Source of the DNA: Pseudomonadota bacterium
GTDB taxonomy: Bacteria > Pseudomonadota > Alphaproteobacteria > Rhizobiales > MH13
Length of the DNA stretch: 64,000 nucleotides
Assembly: GCA_039024915.1 (NCBI GenBank)
Contig: JBCCPK010000002.1
Span: 372,001 to 436,000 of the forward strand
Direction of reading: 5' to 3'
Shown here: in pieces, positions 45,718 to 55,874 of the stretch
Position numbering within the stretch: position 1 is the stretch's first letter
How the letters are laid out: every line of letters begins with the position of its first letter
Program-made: the position numbers and the translations under genes
Notes under the pieces: model-generated
Database searches by the model: none
What the model was told of the DNA's origin: nothing
What the model saw: only the letters and a program-made list of their open reading frames with translations

Positions 45718-46653
45718 ATGACAAATCCCGTCGGCCAGAAAACGATGTCCACCTCAGCGTGGGCGCTTCTGCTGCTGCTATCCTTCTTATGGGGCGGTTC
45801 GTTCGTGTTTGCCAAAATCGCGGTCGCAGAGATCCCGCCGTTTACGCTGGTCTTTCTGCGGGTCGCACTGGCCGCGGCGACGTTGCATCTGGTTCGGCTA
45901 GCGCTTCGCATCCGCATGAAATGGGGGCTTCGAAACGCCCTCAACTACGCGGTGATGGGCTTGTTCAATAACGTTATCGCGTTTTCGCTGATGTTCACCG
46001 GTCAGACCCAGATCAGCGCGTCTCTTGCGGCGATCCTCAACGCGTCAACGCCCTTCTTCACATTGCTCGTCGCAGGCTTGCTACTTGCGGACGAACGCCT
46101 CAGCGCCCGCAGGATCGCCGGGCTGATCGTCGGGTTCGCAGGCGTGATTGTGGTCATAGGCCCGCGTTACCTTTTGGGCATGGGCGAGAACCTGATCTTC
46201 GAGCTGATGTTGATCGGAACCGCGATTTCCTACGCATTTGCAGGCGTTTGGGGGCGCCGGTTCGCAGGCGAACACCCTCTCGCCACCGCCGCTGGTCAGT
46301 TGACCGCCTCAACGATCATCATGCTCCCAATCATGCTGATCTTTGACGATCCGCTCGCCTTGCCAGCACCGTCTGCCACCGTTGTCGCTTCGGTGCTGGC
46401 GCTTGCGATCGTATCGACCGGCTTCGCCTACGTTCTGTTTTTTAGAATTCTCAAAGTCGCGGGGGCGACCAACGTCATGCTGGTGACGATGCTCGTCCCC
46501 GTTTTCACCGGCCTGATCGCCGTCCCGCTCCTTGGCGAGAGTGTCGACGCACTTAAGATCGCCGGCATGTTCATCATCGCCGTCGGCATGGCGGTCCTCG
46601 ACGGGCGACCTCTGGCGGCAGCCCGTCGAGCTTTCGGGCTGGCTAGAAGCTGA
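45718..46653 (+). CDS. EamA/DMT-family transporter
   Basis: A second transporter of 311 residues with ten hydrophobic segments in two EamA repeats (LLLLLSFLWGGSFVFAKIAV; later TGFAYVLFFRILKVAGATNVMLVTMLVPVFTGLIAVPLLGE). It is related in layout to the EamA gene upstream of tdk but not a close copy. An ATG at 45745 is an alternative start. Its last 11 bases overlap the end of the convergent serA gene. Substrate unknown. Confidence 0.85.
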   Translation: MTNPVGQKTMSTSAWALLLLLSFLWGGSFVFAKIAVAEIPPFTLVFLRVALAAATLHLVRLALRIRMKWGLRNALNYAVMGLFNNVIAFSLMFTGQTQISASLAAILNASTPFFTLLVAGLLLADERLSARRIAGLIVGFAGVIVVIGPRYLLGMGENLIFELMLIGTAISYAFAGVWGRRFAGEHPLATAAGQLTASTIIMLPIMLIFDDPLALPAPSATVVASVLALAIVSTGFAYVLFFRILKVAGATNVMLVTMLVPVFTGLIAVPLLGESVDALKIAGMFIIAVGMAVLDGRPLAAARRAFGLARS

Positions 46654-48229
46654 GCTTTTTCGCCGAAACCACACCTTCGAGCGCTGTGATGTGAGCGATC
46701 ACGTCGTCCCCAACCGGTTCATCGACCTGAACCAGCGCGATGGCATCATCGCCCTTCTCCGCACGACCGAGATTAAAGGTGGCTATATTGATGTGCGCTT
46801 CACCAAGCACAGATCCAAGTCGGCCAATGAAGCCCGGTTTGTCGTGGTTGGTGACGTACAGCATATGCTCGCCGAACGAGCCTTCCATATCGATACCCTT
46901 GACCTGGATGAGGCGCGGTTTGCCGTCGGCAAAAACGGTGCCAGCGACCGAGCGACTTTGCCGTTCCGTGGTGACCGTGAGGCGCATGTAGGTCTCGTAC
47001 GCACCTTCCTGGCCGCGTTTCGTTTCCTCAAGCGCGATACCTCTTTCCTTCGCCATCGCGGGCGCTGAAACCACATTCACCGTTGACAGAAGCGGCCGCA
47101 ACAGCCCTGCAAGCGCCGCCGACGACAGCGCCTTTGTGTTCATCTCCGCAACATCGCCGGCATATTCGATGGTGACGCCGGTTATTGCGGTCTCGGTAAG
47201 CTGGCCCGCGAACGATCCGATGTACTCGGCAAGCTCGACATAGGGTTTGATCCGCGGCGCTTCTTCCGCGGAGATGGACGGTGAATTGAGCGCATTGGTC
47301 ACGGCACCGGTCGTGAGATAGTCCGCCATTTGCTCGGCCACCTGGAGCGCCACATTCTCCTGCGCTTCCGACGTGGAGGCGCCCAGATGCGGTGTGCAAA
47401 CCAGGTTCGGCGCACCAAACAGGACGTTCTCCGTCGCGGGCTCCTCTGCGAATACATCCATTGCCGCTCCCGCCACATGACCAGAATCGAGGGCCTCCCG
47501 CAGCGCCGCTTCATCCACAAGGCCGCCGCGCGCGCAGTTGATGATCCGGACGCCGGGCTTCATTGTTCTGATCGCCTCAGCGGAGACGATGTTCGCGGTC
47601 TTGTCAGTTTTGGGGACATGCAAGGTGATAAAATCTGCACGCGCGAACAGTGCATCAAGTTCGACCTTCTCCACGCCAAGATCGATGGCGCGCTCTGGCG
47701 TCAAGAATGGATCGTATGCAATCACCTTCATGCGCAGGCCTATTCCGCGTTCGGCAACGATCGAACCGATGTTGCCGCAACCGATGAGCCCCAGCGTCTT
47801 GCCGGTGACCTCAACGCCCATGAACTTCGACTTCTCCCACTTGCCGGCCTGCGTGGACGCGTCCGCGCCTGGAATTTGACGGGCACAAGCGAACATCATC
47901 GCGATGGCATGCTCAGCGGTCGTGATCGAATTACCGAAAGGCGTGTTCATCACGATGATCCCACGCGCGGTGGCAGCCGGTATATCCACATTGTCAACGC
48001 CGATGCCCGCGCGTCCGATCACCTTGAGATTGTCGGCGGCGGCGATCAGCTTTTCAGTGGCTTTTGTTGCAGAGCGGATGGCGAGACCGTCGAATTCGCC
48101 GATCATGGACAGCAGCTTGTCTTTGTCCTTGCCCAGTGTGGGCTCAAACGTCACGTCGACACCGCGGGATTTGAAGATTTCCACCGCTGTGGGGGAAAGG
48201 CTGTCGGAAATGAGAACGCGTGGCGCCAT
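46643..48229 (-). CDS. serA: D-3-phosphoglycerate dehydrogenase
   Basis: Catalyses the first step of serine synthesis. 528 residues, the long form. Substrate domain at both ends of the catalytic core, NAD-binding GLIGCGNIGSIVAERG, catalytic Arg in INCARGGLVDEAAL, Glu in DVFAEEPA and His in CTPHLGAST. An intervening domain follows and then a C-terminal ACT domain (LYVTNHDKPGFIGRLGSVLGEAHINIA), the usual site of feedback control by serine. I chose the ATG at 48229 with GGAG eight bases upstream; a GTG at 48238 is too close to it. Downstream of serC in one operon. Confidence 0.96.
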   Translation of the reverse strand: MAPRVLISDSLSPTAVEIFKSRGVDVTFEPTLGKDKDKLLSMIGEFDGLAIRSATKATEKLIAAADNLKVIGRAGIGVDNVDIPAATARGIIVMNTPFGNSITTAEHAIAMMFACARQIPGADASTQAGKWEKSKFMGVEVTGKTLGLIGCGNIGSIVAERGIGLRMKVIAYDPFLTPERAIDLGVEKVELDALFARADFITLHVPKTDKTANIVSAEAIRTMKPGVRIINCARGGLVDEAALREALDSGHVAGAAMDVFAEEPATENVLFGAPNLVCTPHLGASTSEAQENVALQVAEQMADYLTTGAVTNALNSPSISAEEAPRIKPYVELAEYIGSFAGQLTETAITGVTIEYAGDVAEMNTKALSSAALAGLLRPLLSTVNVVSAPAMAKERGIALEETKRGQEGAYETYMRLTVTTERQSRSVAGTVFADGKPRLIQVKGIDMEGSFGEHMLYVTNHDKPGFIGRLGSVLGEAHINIATFNLGRAEKGDDAIALVQVDEPVGDDVIAHITALEGVVSAKKLSF

Positions 48230-48317
48230 CTTGGGCACTCCAATCTTGAGAATTTGCGTGAATTAAGGGATCGGTGCGCGCTGGGGCGCGCACCAGAAGA
48301 GAAGATTTTACAGCGGT

Positions 48318-49487
48318 TTATGCGGCTTGCTTCAGAGCGGATTTTTCTGCCGCAAATGCCCAATCGAGCCACGGCATCAGCGCTTCCATGTCGGAAGCCT
48401 CTACCGTTGCGCCAGCCCAGATGCGCAAGCCAGCAGGCGCATCGCGGTATCCCGCTATGTCAAGCGCGACGCCCTCCGCTTCAAGCCGCTTGGCGATCGC
48501 CTTCGCGAACGCTGACTGTGCCCCATCGTCGAGGGCCAGAACATCAGGGTCGACAATCTTCAGGCACACCGACGTATTTGATCGTGTCTCCGAGACCTCC
48601 GCGAGGTAATCGATCCACGGCGTCGCCTCAACGAAGCTGTCTATGACGGCGGCATTCGCATCAGCGCGCGCAATGAGCCCTTGCAAGCCCCCGACGCTTT
48701 CCGACCAATGAAGCGCATCGAGATAATCCTCGACGCACAGCATGGATGGCGTGTTGATCGTTTCGCCCTTGAAGACGCCATCTATCAACTTGCCGCCCTT
48801 GGTGAGGCGGAAGATCTTCGGCAGCGGCCAAGCCGGCGTATAGCTCTCAAGGCGTTCGACGGCGCGCGGGCTCAAGATGAGAATGCCGTGCGCAGCTTCT
48901 CCGCCAAGAACCTTCTGCCACGAGAAGGTTACGACATCGAGTTTGGCCCACGGCAAATCCTGCGCAAAGGCCGCCGAGGTCGCGTCGCAAATCGTCAGTC
49001 CGGCGCGGTCATCGGGGATCATGTGGCCATGCGGCATGCGCACGCCAGACGTCGTACCGTTCCAGGTGAACACGACATCGGTATCGTAATCGATGGCCGC
49101 CATATCCGGCAGGTGGCCATAGGGCGCTGTTACTGTGTCGGCATCGATTTTAAGCTGCTTGACGCAGTCAGTCACCCAGCCAGCGCCGAAGCTTTCCCAG
49201 GCCACCATCGTGGTTTTGCGCGCGCCGAGCAGGCTCCACATGGCCATTTCCACGGCGCCGGTATCCGACGCTGGAACAATACCCACCCGGTATCCCTCTG
49301 GAACGCCGAGGATGGCAGCGGTGCGGTCGATTGCGTCTTTTAGCTTCGACTTTCCAATCGCAGAGCGATGGGAGCGCCCAAGCGCTGCATCTTTGAGAGT
49401 TTGGAGGCTCCAACCGGGGCGCTTCGCGCAGGGGCCGGACGAAAAACGCGGATTGACCGGCCGCGTGCCGGGCATCTGTGTGCTCAC
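48318..49487 (-). CDS. serC: Phosphoserine aminotransferase
   Basis: Second step of serine synthesis: glutamate to 3-phosphohydroxypyruvate transamination with pyridoxal phosphate. About 390 residues of the alphaproteobacterial form, starting [20 protein letters not shown], with the PLP lysine in [14 protein letters not shown] and the conserved GVRMPHG and [15 protein letters not shown] blocks. I prefer the GTG at 49487, preceded by GGAAGGA with an eight-base gap; the ATG at 49475 has no ribosome site. serA follows 88 bases after its stop. A folded leader precedes it. Confidence 0.93.
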   Translation of the reverse strand: MSTQMPGTRPVNPRFSSGPCAKRPGWSLQTLKDAALGRSHRSAIGKSKLKDAIDRTAAILGVPEGYRVGIVPASDTGAVEMAMWSLLGARKTTMVAWESFGAGWVTDCVKQLKIDADTVTAPYGHLPDMAAIDYDTDVVFTWNGTTSGVRMPHGHMIPDDRAGLTICDATSAAFAQDLPWAKLDVVTFSWQKVLGGEAAHGILILSPRAVERLESYTPAWPLPKIFRLTKGGKLIDGVFKGETINTPSMLCVEDYLDALHWSESVGGLQGLIARADANAAVIDSFVEATPWIDYLAEVSETRSNTSVCLKIVDPDVLALDDGAQSAFAKAIAKRLEAEGVALDIAGYRDAPAGLRIWAGATVEASDMEALMPWLDWAFAAEKSALKQAA

Positions 49488-49560
49488 AATGGCTATCCTT
49501 CCAGATAGAAAGCCCCTCGTTGGGGAGGGGTGTCCCACCGCTGCGCATACAGGCGGCGAC
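49488..49560 (-). promoter_or_regulatory. Folded leader upstream of serC (possible serC-motif RNA)
   Basis: Reading the minus strand, CCCCTC pairs with GAGGGG around CCCAAC, followed shortly by CTATC-TGGAAG-GATAG, whose loop holds the Shine-Dalgarno bases of serC. Rhizobiales serC-serA operons are known to carry a conserved structured leader called the serC motif (Rfam RF00517, from memory). The fit here is by position and fold only. Confidence 0.45.
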
Positions 49561-49686
49561 CTTCGAACGCAAGCGCAATGCCTCTGGGCATCGAACAGGT
49601 GCGCCAAAAGGTGCAAACCGATCACGGTCCAGACAACGACGACAAAAGCTGATTCTGTGAACGAACTTCAAAAGGTCGCTGAACGC

Positions 49687-49722
49687 AAAAATGCCGCCCA
49701 TTCAACGTGAACCGGGCGGCAT
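49687..49722 (-). terminator. Intrinsic terminator of the outer-membrane barrel gene
   Basis: On the minus strand ATGCCGCCC pairs with GGGCGGCAT around a 14-base loop, followed by TTTT. It lies 57 bases after the stop of the barrel-protein gene and separates it from serC. Confidence 0.85.
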
Positions 49723-49779
49723 CTGAATGTACTTCTCAACTTGAGAGGTGTCGTAAGCGGTTAACCTTCGAGTGGAGGT

Positions 49780-50595
49780 TTAGTACCCGAGATAGTCGGA
49801 ACCACCGAACTCCCAACGCATGCCGAGGTGCAGGTCATGCGATGTCAGTTCATTAAACTGAAGTGGGTTGTCAATGACATTGGTGCCGTCGAAGCTGATG
49901 ATGTCGCCCGACTCAGCATCGCCAAGATTCAAATAACGGTAGCCAAGTTCAACGGCGAAATGATCGGTGACCTGGTAGGCCAAGCCGGCATGCAACGCCC
50001 AGGCAAACTCCCAGTCACCATTGTCCTCAGCGTAGGCAACGCCAGCGTTCGGAACGTTAAGGTCAGAGAAGCCAGAAATCTCTGTGTACGTCGCACCAAC
50101 GCCGGCACCAATATAAGGTGTCAGCTTGTAATAGGTGCCCAAATCCACGAATGCGTTCGCCAGGAAAAGGAACTCAGACTTGTTGGCCGTGATGTAATTT
50201 GAGTTGGTCGGAACACCGCCGGCAGCGCCAGAATAACGATCTAGCTGGCTATACCCAGTCCGCATGCGGTATTCGGCAGACACATCCGCGCGGAACCACT
50301 GGTTGAGGCGATAACCAACAGCACCGCCGAAGACACCACCCGCCTCAAATTCTGAGTTCAGGATATCAACATCGAAAACCGCCGGATCGCTATAGATCGC
50401 GTTATCAACCGAGTCGACCTGCTGGTTTGAGAATCCAACATAGCCGCGCAGATAAAAATTACCGCCGAACTCGGCCTCATATTCCGGCTCAAAGTCGATC
50501 ACTGGAGGGGGGGTAAGGTCTGCGGCAAACGCTGAACCTGCAAGCAGGGTCGTAGCGAGCGCACCGATGACCAGAGATTTGGAGGGATTACCCAT
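49780..50595 (-). CDS. Outer-membrane beta-barrel protein (Omp25/31-like)
   Basis: A protein of 271 residues. A signal peptide (1-24, ending AGSAFAADL) precedes a barrel of alternating strands, for example NFYLRGYVGFSNQQ, VGYRLNQWFRADVSAEYRMRT, YYKLTPYIGAGVGATYT, HAGLAYQVTDHFAVELGYRYLNLG and a final strand LHLGMRWEF. This pattern matches the porin-like OmpW/Omp25/Omp31 class common in Hyphomicrobiales. The ATG at 50595 follows GAAGGA. A perfect CtrA box lies 87 bases upstream, which is interesting because outer-membrane proteins are part of the Brucella CtrA regulon. Confidence 0.85.
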   Translation of the reverse strand: MGNPSKSLVIGALATTLLAGSAFAADLTPPPVIDFEPEYEAEFGGNFYLRGYVGFSNQQVDSVDNAIYSDPAVFDVDILNSEFEAGGVFGGAVGYRLNQWFRADVSAEYRMRTGYSQLDRYSGAAGGVPTNSNYITANKSEFLFLANAFVDLGTYYKLTPYIGAGVGATYTEISGFSDLNVPNAGVAYAEDNGDWEFAWALHAGLAYQVTDHFAVELGYRYLNLGDAESGDIISFDGTNVIDNPLQFNELTSHDLHLGMRWEFGGSDYLGY

Positions 50596-50681
50596 CACAA
50601 GAATTCCTTCTTCGCTATCGAACGTGCTCCCGCCGCGCCTTGCGATGGGCCGTTTCTGTCGCGAACTATCAGCGAAGAAGG

Positions 50682-50696
50682 TTAAGACAGGTTTAA
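50682..50696 (-). promoter_or_regulatory. Perfect CtrA box upstream of the outer-membrane barrel gene
   Basis: TTAA-GACAGGT-TTAA, an exact match to TTAA-N7-TTAA, 87 bases before the start codon. The surrounding 60 bases are AT-rich with further TTAA words, in an otherwise GC-rich region. Confidence 0.5.
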
Positions 50697-50812
50697 GCTT
50701 AATTTTTACCGTTAATTGAAACAGTTAACGCATAGTAAGATTTATTGCTGAACAGTAAAACATCATGCAGTCTTCAGTGGTAATTGTAAAACCGTGCAGG
50801 TGCCAAGGGCAG

Positions 50813-52165
50813 TTACGCGGCTTTTCGGATCGTGTGGCACAAATCGTCGACCAGCGCCTCAACCAACGTGCGGTCATCGCCTTCCGCCATGACCCGGATC
50901 AGCGGTTCGGTCCCGGAAGGCCGTATGACCAACCTTCCACGGTTGCCCAGCTTGTCGCGCGCCAGATCAACCGCCTTTTGCACACCATCATCGCCCAACG
51001 GGCTGTCGCCATCGAACTGCACATTTTTCAAGATCTGCGGGACGGGCTCGAATCTATGACACACTTCGGACACGGGCTTTTGCCGTTGCGCGACGACGCT
51101 GAGAATTTGTAACGCAGAAACCAGTCCATCGCCGGTCGTGACATAGTCAGACAGGATGATGTGGCCCGACTGTTCGCCGCCAACATTGTAACCGTGCTGG
51201 CGCATATGTTCGACGACATATCGGTCGCCGACCTGGGTGCGCACAAGGATCAAACCCCGATCGCCGAGATAACGTTCCAACCCGAGGTTCGACATGATGG
51301 TGGCAACGACGCCCGGCTGCGTAAGCCGGTCCTCGGCGTGCCACCTATCAGCAACGACCGCCATCAGCTGATCACCCTGGATAAGGGTGCCGGTCTCGTC
51401 AACCAGCACGACCCTGTCAGCGTCACCGTCCAGAGCAATCCCGATATCCGCCCTGAGCTCGCGCACCTTTGCCGAAAGCGATTGGGGCTGTGTCGAGCCG
51501 CACCCCGCATTGATATTCATGCCATTGGGCTCATTGCCAATCGTGATGACCTCGGCGCCCAGCTCCCAAAGCACCGCAGGCGCTACCTTATAAGCCGCTC
51601 CATTGGCGCAATCGAGAACGACGCGCATACCCGACAGGCTAAGCGAGCGGGGCAAGGTCCGTTTGGCGAATTCGATGTAGCGGGCCTGCTCGCCCTCCAC
51701 ACGCTTAGCGCGCCCAAGATCAGCAGACGCTGCGAGCAGTTCAGTCGGCGGCGCCTCCATCAAGTCTTCGATCTGAAGCTCGATCTCGTCCGACAGCTTG
51801 TAGCCGTCCGGCCCGAAAAGCTTGATGCCATTGTCATAATAGGCGTTGTGCGATGCGGAGATCATCACGCCAAGATCGCAGCGCAATGACCGCGTCAGCA
51901 TGGCAATCGCAGGCGTCGGCATAGGTCCAACAAGGAACACATCCATGCCAACGGAGGTGAACCCCGCCACCATCGCATTCTCGATCATGTAACCTGACAG
52001 CCGCGTATCCTTGCCGATGATGACACGATGACGTCGGTGCCCGCCATTTCGGAAGTACTTGCCGGCAGCCATGCCGACCTGCATGGCGGTCGCCGCCGTC
52101 ATTTTACCGGCATTGGTCCGACCCCGAATCCCGTCGGTTCCGAAGTACCGTCTTACCATCGCCAT
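50813..52165 (-). CDS. glmM: Phosphoglucosamine mutase
   Basis: Interconverts glucosamine 6- and 1-phosphate for peptidoglycan and lipopolysaccharide precursors. 450 residues. Starts with [14 protein letters not shown]; the phosphoserine loop is [14 protein letters not shown] (catalytic Ser105); the metal loop is [12 protein letters not shown]; the sugar loop is GEQSGHII; and the phosphate-binding loop is [15 protein letters not shown]. An ATG two codons inside is an alternative start. It lies after ftsH, from which an intrinsic terminator separates it, so it has its own promoter or depends on read-through. Confidence 0.97.
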   Translation of the reverse strand: MAMVRRYFGTDGIRGRTNAGKMTAATAMQVGMAAGKYFRNGGHRRHRVIIGKDTRLSGYMIENAMVAGFTSVGMDVFLVGPMPTPAIAMLTRSLRCDLGVMISASHNAYYDNGIKLFGPDGYKLSDEIELQIEDLMEAPPTELLAASADLGRAKRVEGEQARYIEFAKRTLPRSLSLSGMRVVLDCANGAAYKVAPAVLWELGAEVITIGNEPNGMNINAGCGSTQPQSLSAKVRELRADIGIALDGDADRVVLVDETGTLIQGDQLMAVVADRWHAEDRLTQPGVVATIMSNLGLERYLGDRGLILVRTQVGDRYVVEHMRQHGYNVGGEQSGHIILSDYVTTGDGLVSALQILSVVAQRQKPVSEVCHRFEPVPQILKNVQFDGDSPLGDDGVQKAVDLARDKLGNRGRLVIRPSGTEPLIRVMAEGDDRTLVEALVDDLCHTIRKAA

Positions 52166-52294
52166 AACCCCACTGAACTCAAGCTACGTGACCTTACGCG
52201 CTCGGCATTAGCAGATACCCACCGCTTGGCGACCCCTTGCAGATCGCAGCTCGCTCAAACATCGTATCGAAGATTTACAGGTTCACCTCATACC

Positions 52295-52322
52295 AAAAAG
52301 CCCCGGCGTTATCCGCCAGGGC
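52295..52322 (-). terminator. Intrinsic terminator of ftsH
   Basis: On the minus strand GCCCTGGCG pairs with CGCCGGGGC (one G-T wobble) around GATAA, followed by five T residues, 32 bases after the ftsH stop. Confidence 0.9.
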
Positions 52323-52353
52323 TTCCTGATATGCTTACCAAAGAACTCAAAGC

Positions 52354-54288
52354 TTAGCTGGGTTGGGGTTCCATCCCACCGACACCAGCGTCACCGCCCT
52401 TATCCTTCGGCTTTGCGCCTGCCGATGGCACCGCCGAACCACGCGAACGAGTTGGCGTATCATCGGCGTCGTCCTCACGCACCGGAGCTTTGCCCTCAAG
52501 CAGCGCAAGAATCTCGTCGCCTGAAAGCGTCTCGTACTCCAACAGACCCTGCGCAATCGTGTGAAGATCATCGATATCGTCAGTGATGATCTTCTTGGCT
52601 GTCTGATAACCCTGCTCGACGAAGGCTTTGACTTCCTCATCGACCATCTGCTGCGTTTGCTCGGAGACATTCTGGCTCTGCGCAACAGAGTGCCCAAGGA
52701 AGACTTCCTGCTGGTTTTCGCCGTAGAGCAGCGGACCAAGCTTGTCGGACATGCCGAATTGGGTTGCCATCGCTTTGGCCAGCTTCGTCGCCATCTGGAT
52801 GTCGCCCGATGCGCCCGAGGTCACTTTCTCGTAGCCAAAGATCTCCTCTTCAGCGACACGACCACCCATGGCAACCGCGAGATCGGCGTAGCACTTGGCA
52901 CGCGTCAACGACACCTGGTCCTTCTCAGGCAGGCGCATCACCATACCCAGCGCACGACCGCGCGGAATGATCGTGGCCTTGTGAACCGGATCAGATGCCG
53001 GCATGCGCAGCGCTACGAGAGCATGTCCAGCCTCGTGATACGCTGTGAGTTTCTTCTCTTCCTCCGACATGACGAGCGTTCGCCGTTCGGCACCCATCAT
53101 CACCTTGTCTTTGGCATCCTCGAACTCGTTCATGGTCACGAGCCGCTTGTTACGACGCGCCGCAAGAAGCGCCGCCTCGTTGACGAGGTTCATCAGATCC
53201 GCACCCGAGAATCCGGGCGTACCGCGCGCCAGCGTCTTGAGATTCACGTCCGGCGCCAGCGGCACGTTCCGGATGTGAACTTTGAGGATCTTCTCACGAC
53301 CAACGATATCAGGGTTCGGAACGACGATCTGGCGGTCGAAACGACCCGGACGCAGCAGGGCGGGGTCAAGGACATCGGGGCGGTTTGTTGCCGCGATGAT
53401 GATGACGCCTTCATTGGCTTCAAAACCATCCATCTCGACCAGCAACTGGTTGAGCGTTTGCTCACGCTCGTCATTGCCGCCGCCCAAGCCTGCACCACGG
53501 TGCCGACCCACGGCATCAATCTCGTCAATGAAGATGATGCAAGGCGAATTCTTCTTCGCTTGCTCAAACATGTCGCGGACGCGGCTCGCACCAACACCGA
53601 CGAACATCTCCACGAAGTCAGAACCAGAAATGGTGAAGAACGGAACATTCGCTTCGCCAGCAACGGCGCGCGCAGTCAGCGTCTTACCGGTACCCGGAGG
53701 ACCAACCAGCAGAACCCCGCGCGGGATACGACCGCCCAGGCGTTGGAATTTGCCAGGATCGCGCAAGAACTCCACAATTTCCTGCAGATCTTCCTTGGCC
53801 TCATCAATGCCAGCGACATCTTCAAACGTCACACGGCCATGCGCTTCGGTGAGCAACTTCGCCTTGGACTTGCCAAAGCCCATGGCTTTGCCACCCGCAC
53901 CGCCCTGCATTTGGCGCATGAAGTAGATCCAGACCGCGATCAGAAGCAACATTGGTCCGAAGGAAATCAGAACCGAAAACAGCGAGAACCCTTCGCTGTT
54001 GGGCTGAGCGGTGATGCGCACGCCCGCGTCGGTCAAGTTCTCCACGAGTGCCGGATCGTCCGGCGCAAAGGTCGAAAACTGGCCACCGTCGGTGTAGGTG
54101 CCGGTGATCTGTGAGCCGACGATGGTCACGTCGCGAACGCGACCATTGTCAACGTCTTGCACGAACTGCGAGTAGGCGACTTCGCTGCCACCGCTTTGCC
54201 GCGTTGGCCCGGAGAACATGTTGAAAAGAGCCACCAGCAAAAGACCGATGACAACCCACAGTGCGAAATTTCGGAAATTCGAGTTCAT
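52354..54288 (-). CDS. ftsH: ATP-dependent zinc metalloprotease FtsH
   Basis: Membrane-anchored AAA+ protease that removes damaged membrane proteins and regulators. 644 residues. Two membrane spans flank a periplasmic domain (about 8-25 and 103-124). The AAA+ core has Walker A GPPGTGKT (about 197), Walker B IIFIDEID, the second region of homology with [12 protein letters not shown], and the protease site HEAGHAL (about 418). I chose the ATG at 54288 (MNSNFRNF); a TTG at 54294 is the alternative. It follows tilS by about 230 bases. Confidence 0.98.
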   Translation of the reverse strand: MNSNFRNFALWVVIGLLLVALFNMFSGPTRQSGGSEVAYSQFVQDVDNGRVRDVTIVGSQITGTYTDGGQFSTFAPDDPALVENLTDAGVRITAQPNSEGFSLFSVLISFGPMLLLIAVWIYFMRQMQGGAGGKAMGFGKSKAKLLTEAHGRVTFEDVAGIDEAKEDLQEIVEFLRDPGKFQRLGGRIPRGVLLVGPPGTGKTLTARAVAGEANVPFFTISGSDFVEMFVGVGASRVRDMFEQAKKNSPCIIFIDEIDAVGRHRGAGLGGGNDEREQTLNQLLVEMDGFEANEGVIIIAATNRPDVLDPALLRPGRFDRQIVVPNPDIVGREKILKVHIRNVPLAPDVNLKTLARGTPGFSGADLMNLVNEAALLAARRNKRLVTMNEFEDAKDKVMMGAERRTLVMSEEEKKLTAYHEAGHALVALRMPASDPVHKATIIPRGRALGMVMRLPEKDQVSLTRAKCYADLAVAMGGRVAEEEIFGYEKVTSGASGDIQMATKLAKAMATQFGMSDKLGPLLYGENQQEVFLGHSVAQSQNVSEQTQQMVDEEVKAFVEQGYQTAKKIITDDIDDLHTIAQGLLEYETLSGDEILALLEGKAPVREDDADDTPTRSRGSAVPSAGAKPKDKGGDAGVGGMEPQPS

Positions 54289-54524
54289 GGACAAGTCCAG
54301 TTCTGAACGGCGGTTTGCGCCGGGTGTGGCGAGGACGCCGATTTAAAACAGTCAGCGAAGTAAGAACCAAGAAGGCTCGGACGTTGGCACGAAGATAGGT
54401 CTACAGTCGCCGCTTGCCAAGCAATCGAACCCGTTTCCGCTCGAAATCGCTAACAAATACGCACGCGACACGGCGTCGCTGACCCCGATTGCTACAAAAG
54501 TTGCGGCGCGCCGACATGATCTTC

Positions 54525-55874
54525 CTAACGCACAACGCCAAAGCGGATCGAAACCTCGTCGTTCTTAGGAATGCCAAAAACGGCTTCCAAACCCCAGGGA
54601 GCAGCGATCATGCGCTGGCCGTCATCAAGCGAGCATGCAACTGGCAGCGAGCGGGCAACTCGATTGGACAAACCGGTGGGACTGTGCGGCGATGCACCAC
54701 CTGATGGCGCAAGCTCCGGCGACCATGGCCGGATCATAACCGGTTGGCTTGACCCGTTGATCACTGCAAATCTGTGGTCCCAAATTCCGTTTTCGTCGGC
54801 CTTGAAAGTTTGCGATGGAAAGCCGGAGCGCCCGGCTTCAGCGTACAATTCGATGTGGGCATGCTGCGGCGAAACGTTAGTCCCCTTAGCCTTACCCCAG
54901 CGCAGCGCGGCACCACAGCCGACCCACGCGCCGGTCTCCTCTTCGGATAAACGCTGCGCAACCCAAAGTGCGCGGGCCAAATCGAGTTGCTGCGCCGGTT
55001 CATCCTTACGACGAATGCCATCCACCAGCATCTTTACCGCCCGAGCGAGCACAACAGACGGCACGGATCGATCCAGCGGCCCGCATGCATATCCACGCTC
55101 CATACCAATGATCCGATCAACGCTAGCCTGCGCATAATGGCGCAAAGCTTCCGCCTCTTGCTGCGCGATGATCGCACTCTCGGCAAAACCTGCCACGATC
55201 GAACGCCCACTATCGGGTCGAGGCGCCGCCTCCAGCCATCTCCGGAAGCGAGAGCGCGTGAACCGAGCATCGTTGTTGGATGGGTCGATAGCCGCTTGCA
55301 CTCCAGCGATTTGCAGGGTGTCGCGAAGCACCTGCTTTGGCCACGTCAAGAAAGGTCGAAGCACCGGCTGACTTTCAATCACAATTGATGACCGGATCGC
55401 TGATAATCCATCCGCGCCGGTCCCACGTGCAGCACGCATGAGAAACGTCTCAGCCTGATCGTCTTGCGTATGGGCAGTCAGGATCGGTGCGTTAGACGCT
55501 GCGGCAGAAAGACGGGCAAAGAAGCTGTAACGGGAACGCCTTGCCCAGTCGTGCAGATTGCCTTGCCGTTTTTCGGGTGACAGACGATTGGCGACAACAG
55601 GCAGACCGAAAAGCTTGGCGACCTTCATGACCAGAGCGACGTCATCAGCGCTACCTTCGCGCAGATCGTGGTCCACGGTCGCAACAAGGAACTGCGTGTC
55701 GCACATGCCGGAAGCCCGCAGGATCGCAAAACCCACAAGCATGGCCATCGAGTCCGGTCCCCCGGACACCGCAAGAATAGCCGTCTGTTGTTTAGAAATG
55801 AGGTTCTTTGCGTTACCCCAGAGCGGGCTCAGCTGTTCGGACAAGCCATCGAGTTTCAACTCGCTGCTTAGCAC
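54525..55874 (-). CDS. tilS: tRNA(Ile)-lysidine synthetase TilS
   Basis: Attaches lysine to C34 of the CAU anticodon tRNA so that it reads AUA as isoleucine; essential. 449 residues. The PP-loop AVSGGPDSMAM begins near residue 34, with TVDHDLREGSADD and TAHTQDDQAETFLMRAARGTG after it, and a C-terminal domain of about 150 residues. The start codon is GTG and overlaps the cpoB stop by seven bases; a purine-rich GGGCAGGG stretch stands directly before it, closer than usual. It precedes ftsH, a common alphaproteobacterial order. Confidence 0.95.
   Translation of the reverse strand: MLSSELKLDGLSEQLSPLWGNAKNLISKQQTAILAVSGGPDSMAMLVGFAILRASGMCDTQFLVATVDHDLREGSADDVALVMKVAKLFGLPVVANRLSPEKRQGNLHDWARRSRYSFFARLSAAASNAPILTAHTQDDQAETFLMRAARGTGADGLSAIRSSIVIESQPVLRPFLTWPKQVLRDTLQIAGVQAAIDPSNNDARFTRSRFRRWLEAAPRPDSGRSIVAGFAESAIIAQQEAEALRHYAQASVDRIIGMERGYACGPLDRSVPSVVLARAVKMLVDGIRRKDEPAQQLDLARALWVAQRLSEEETGAWVGCGAALRWGKAKGTNVSPQHAHIELYAEAGRSGFPSQTFKADENGIWDHRFAVINGSSQPVMIRPWSPELAPSGGASPHSPTGLSNRVARSLPVACSLDDGQRMIAAPWGLEAVFGIPKNDEVSIRFGVVR

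Noticed and set aside
47330-48646. Open frame of 438 codons on the plus strand
   Set aside because: Antisense to serA and the end of serC, both certain genes.
52561-54114. Open frame of 517 codons on the plus strand
   Set aside because: Antisense to ftsH, whose motifs are unambiguous; the product is rich in His/Arg and matches nothing.
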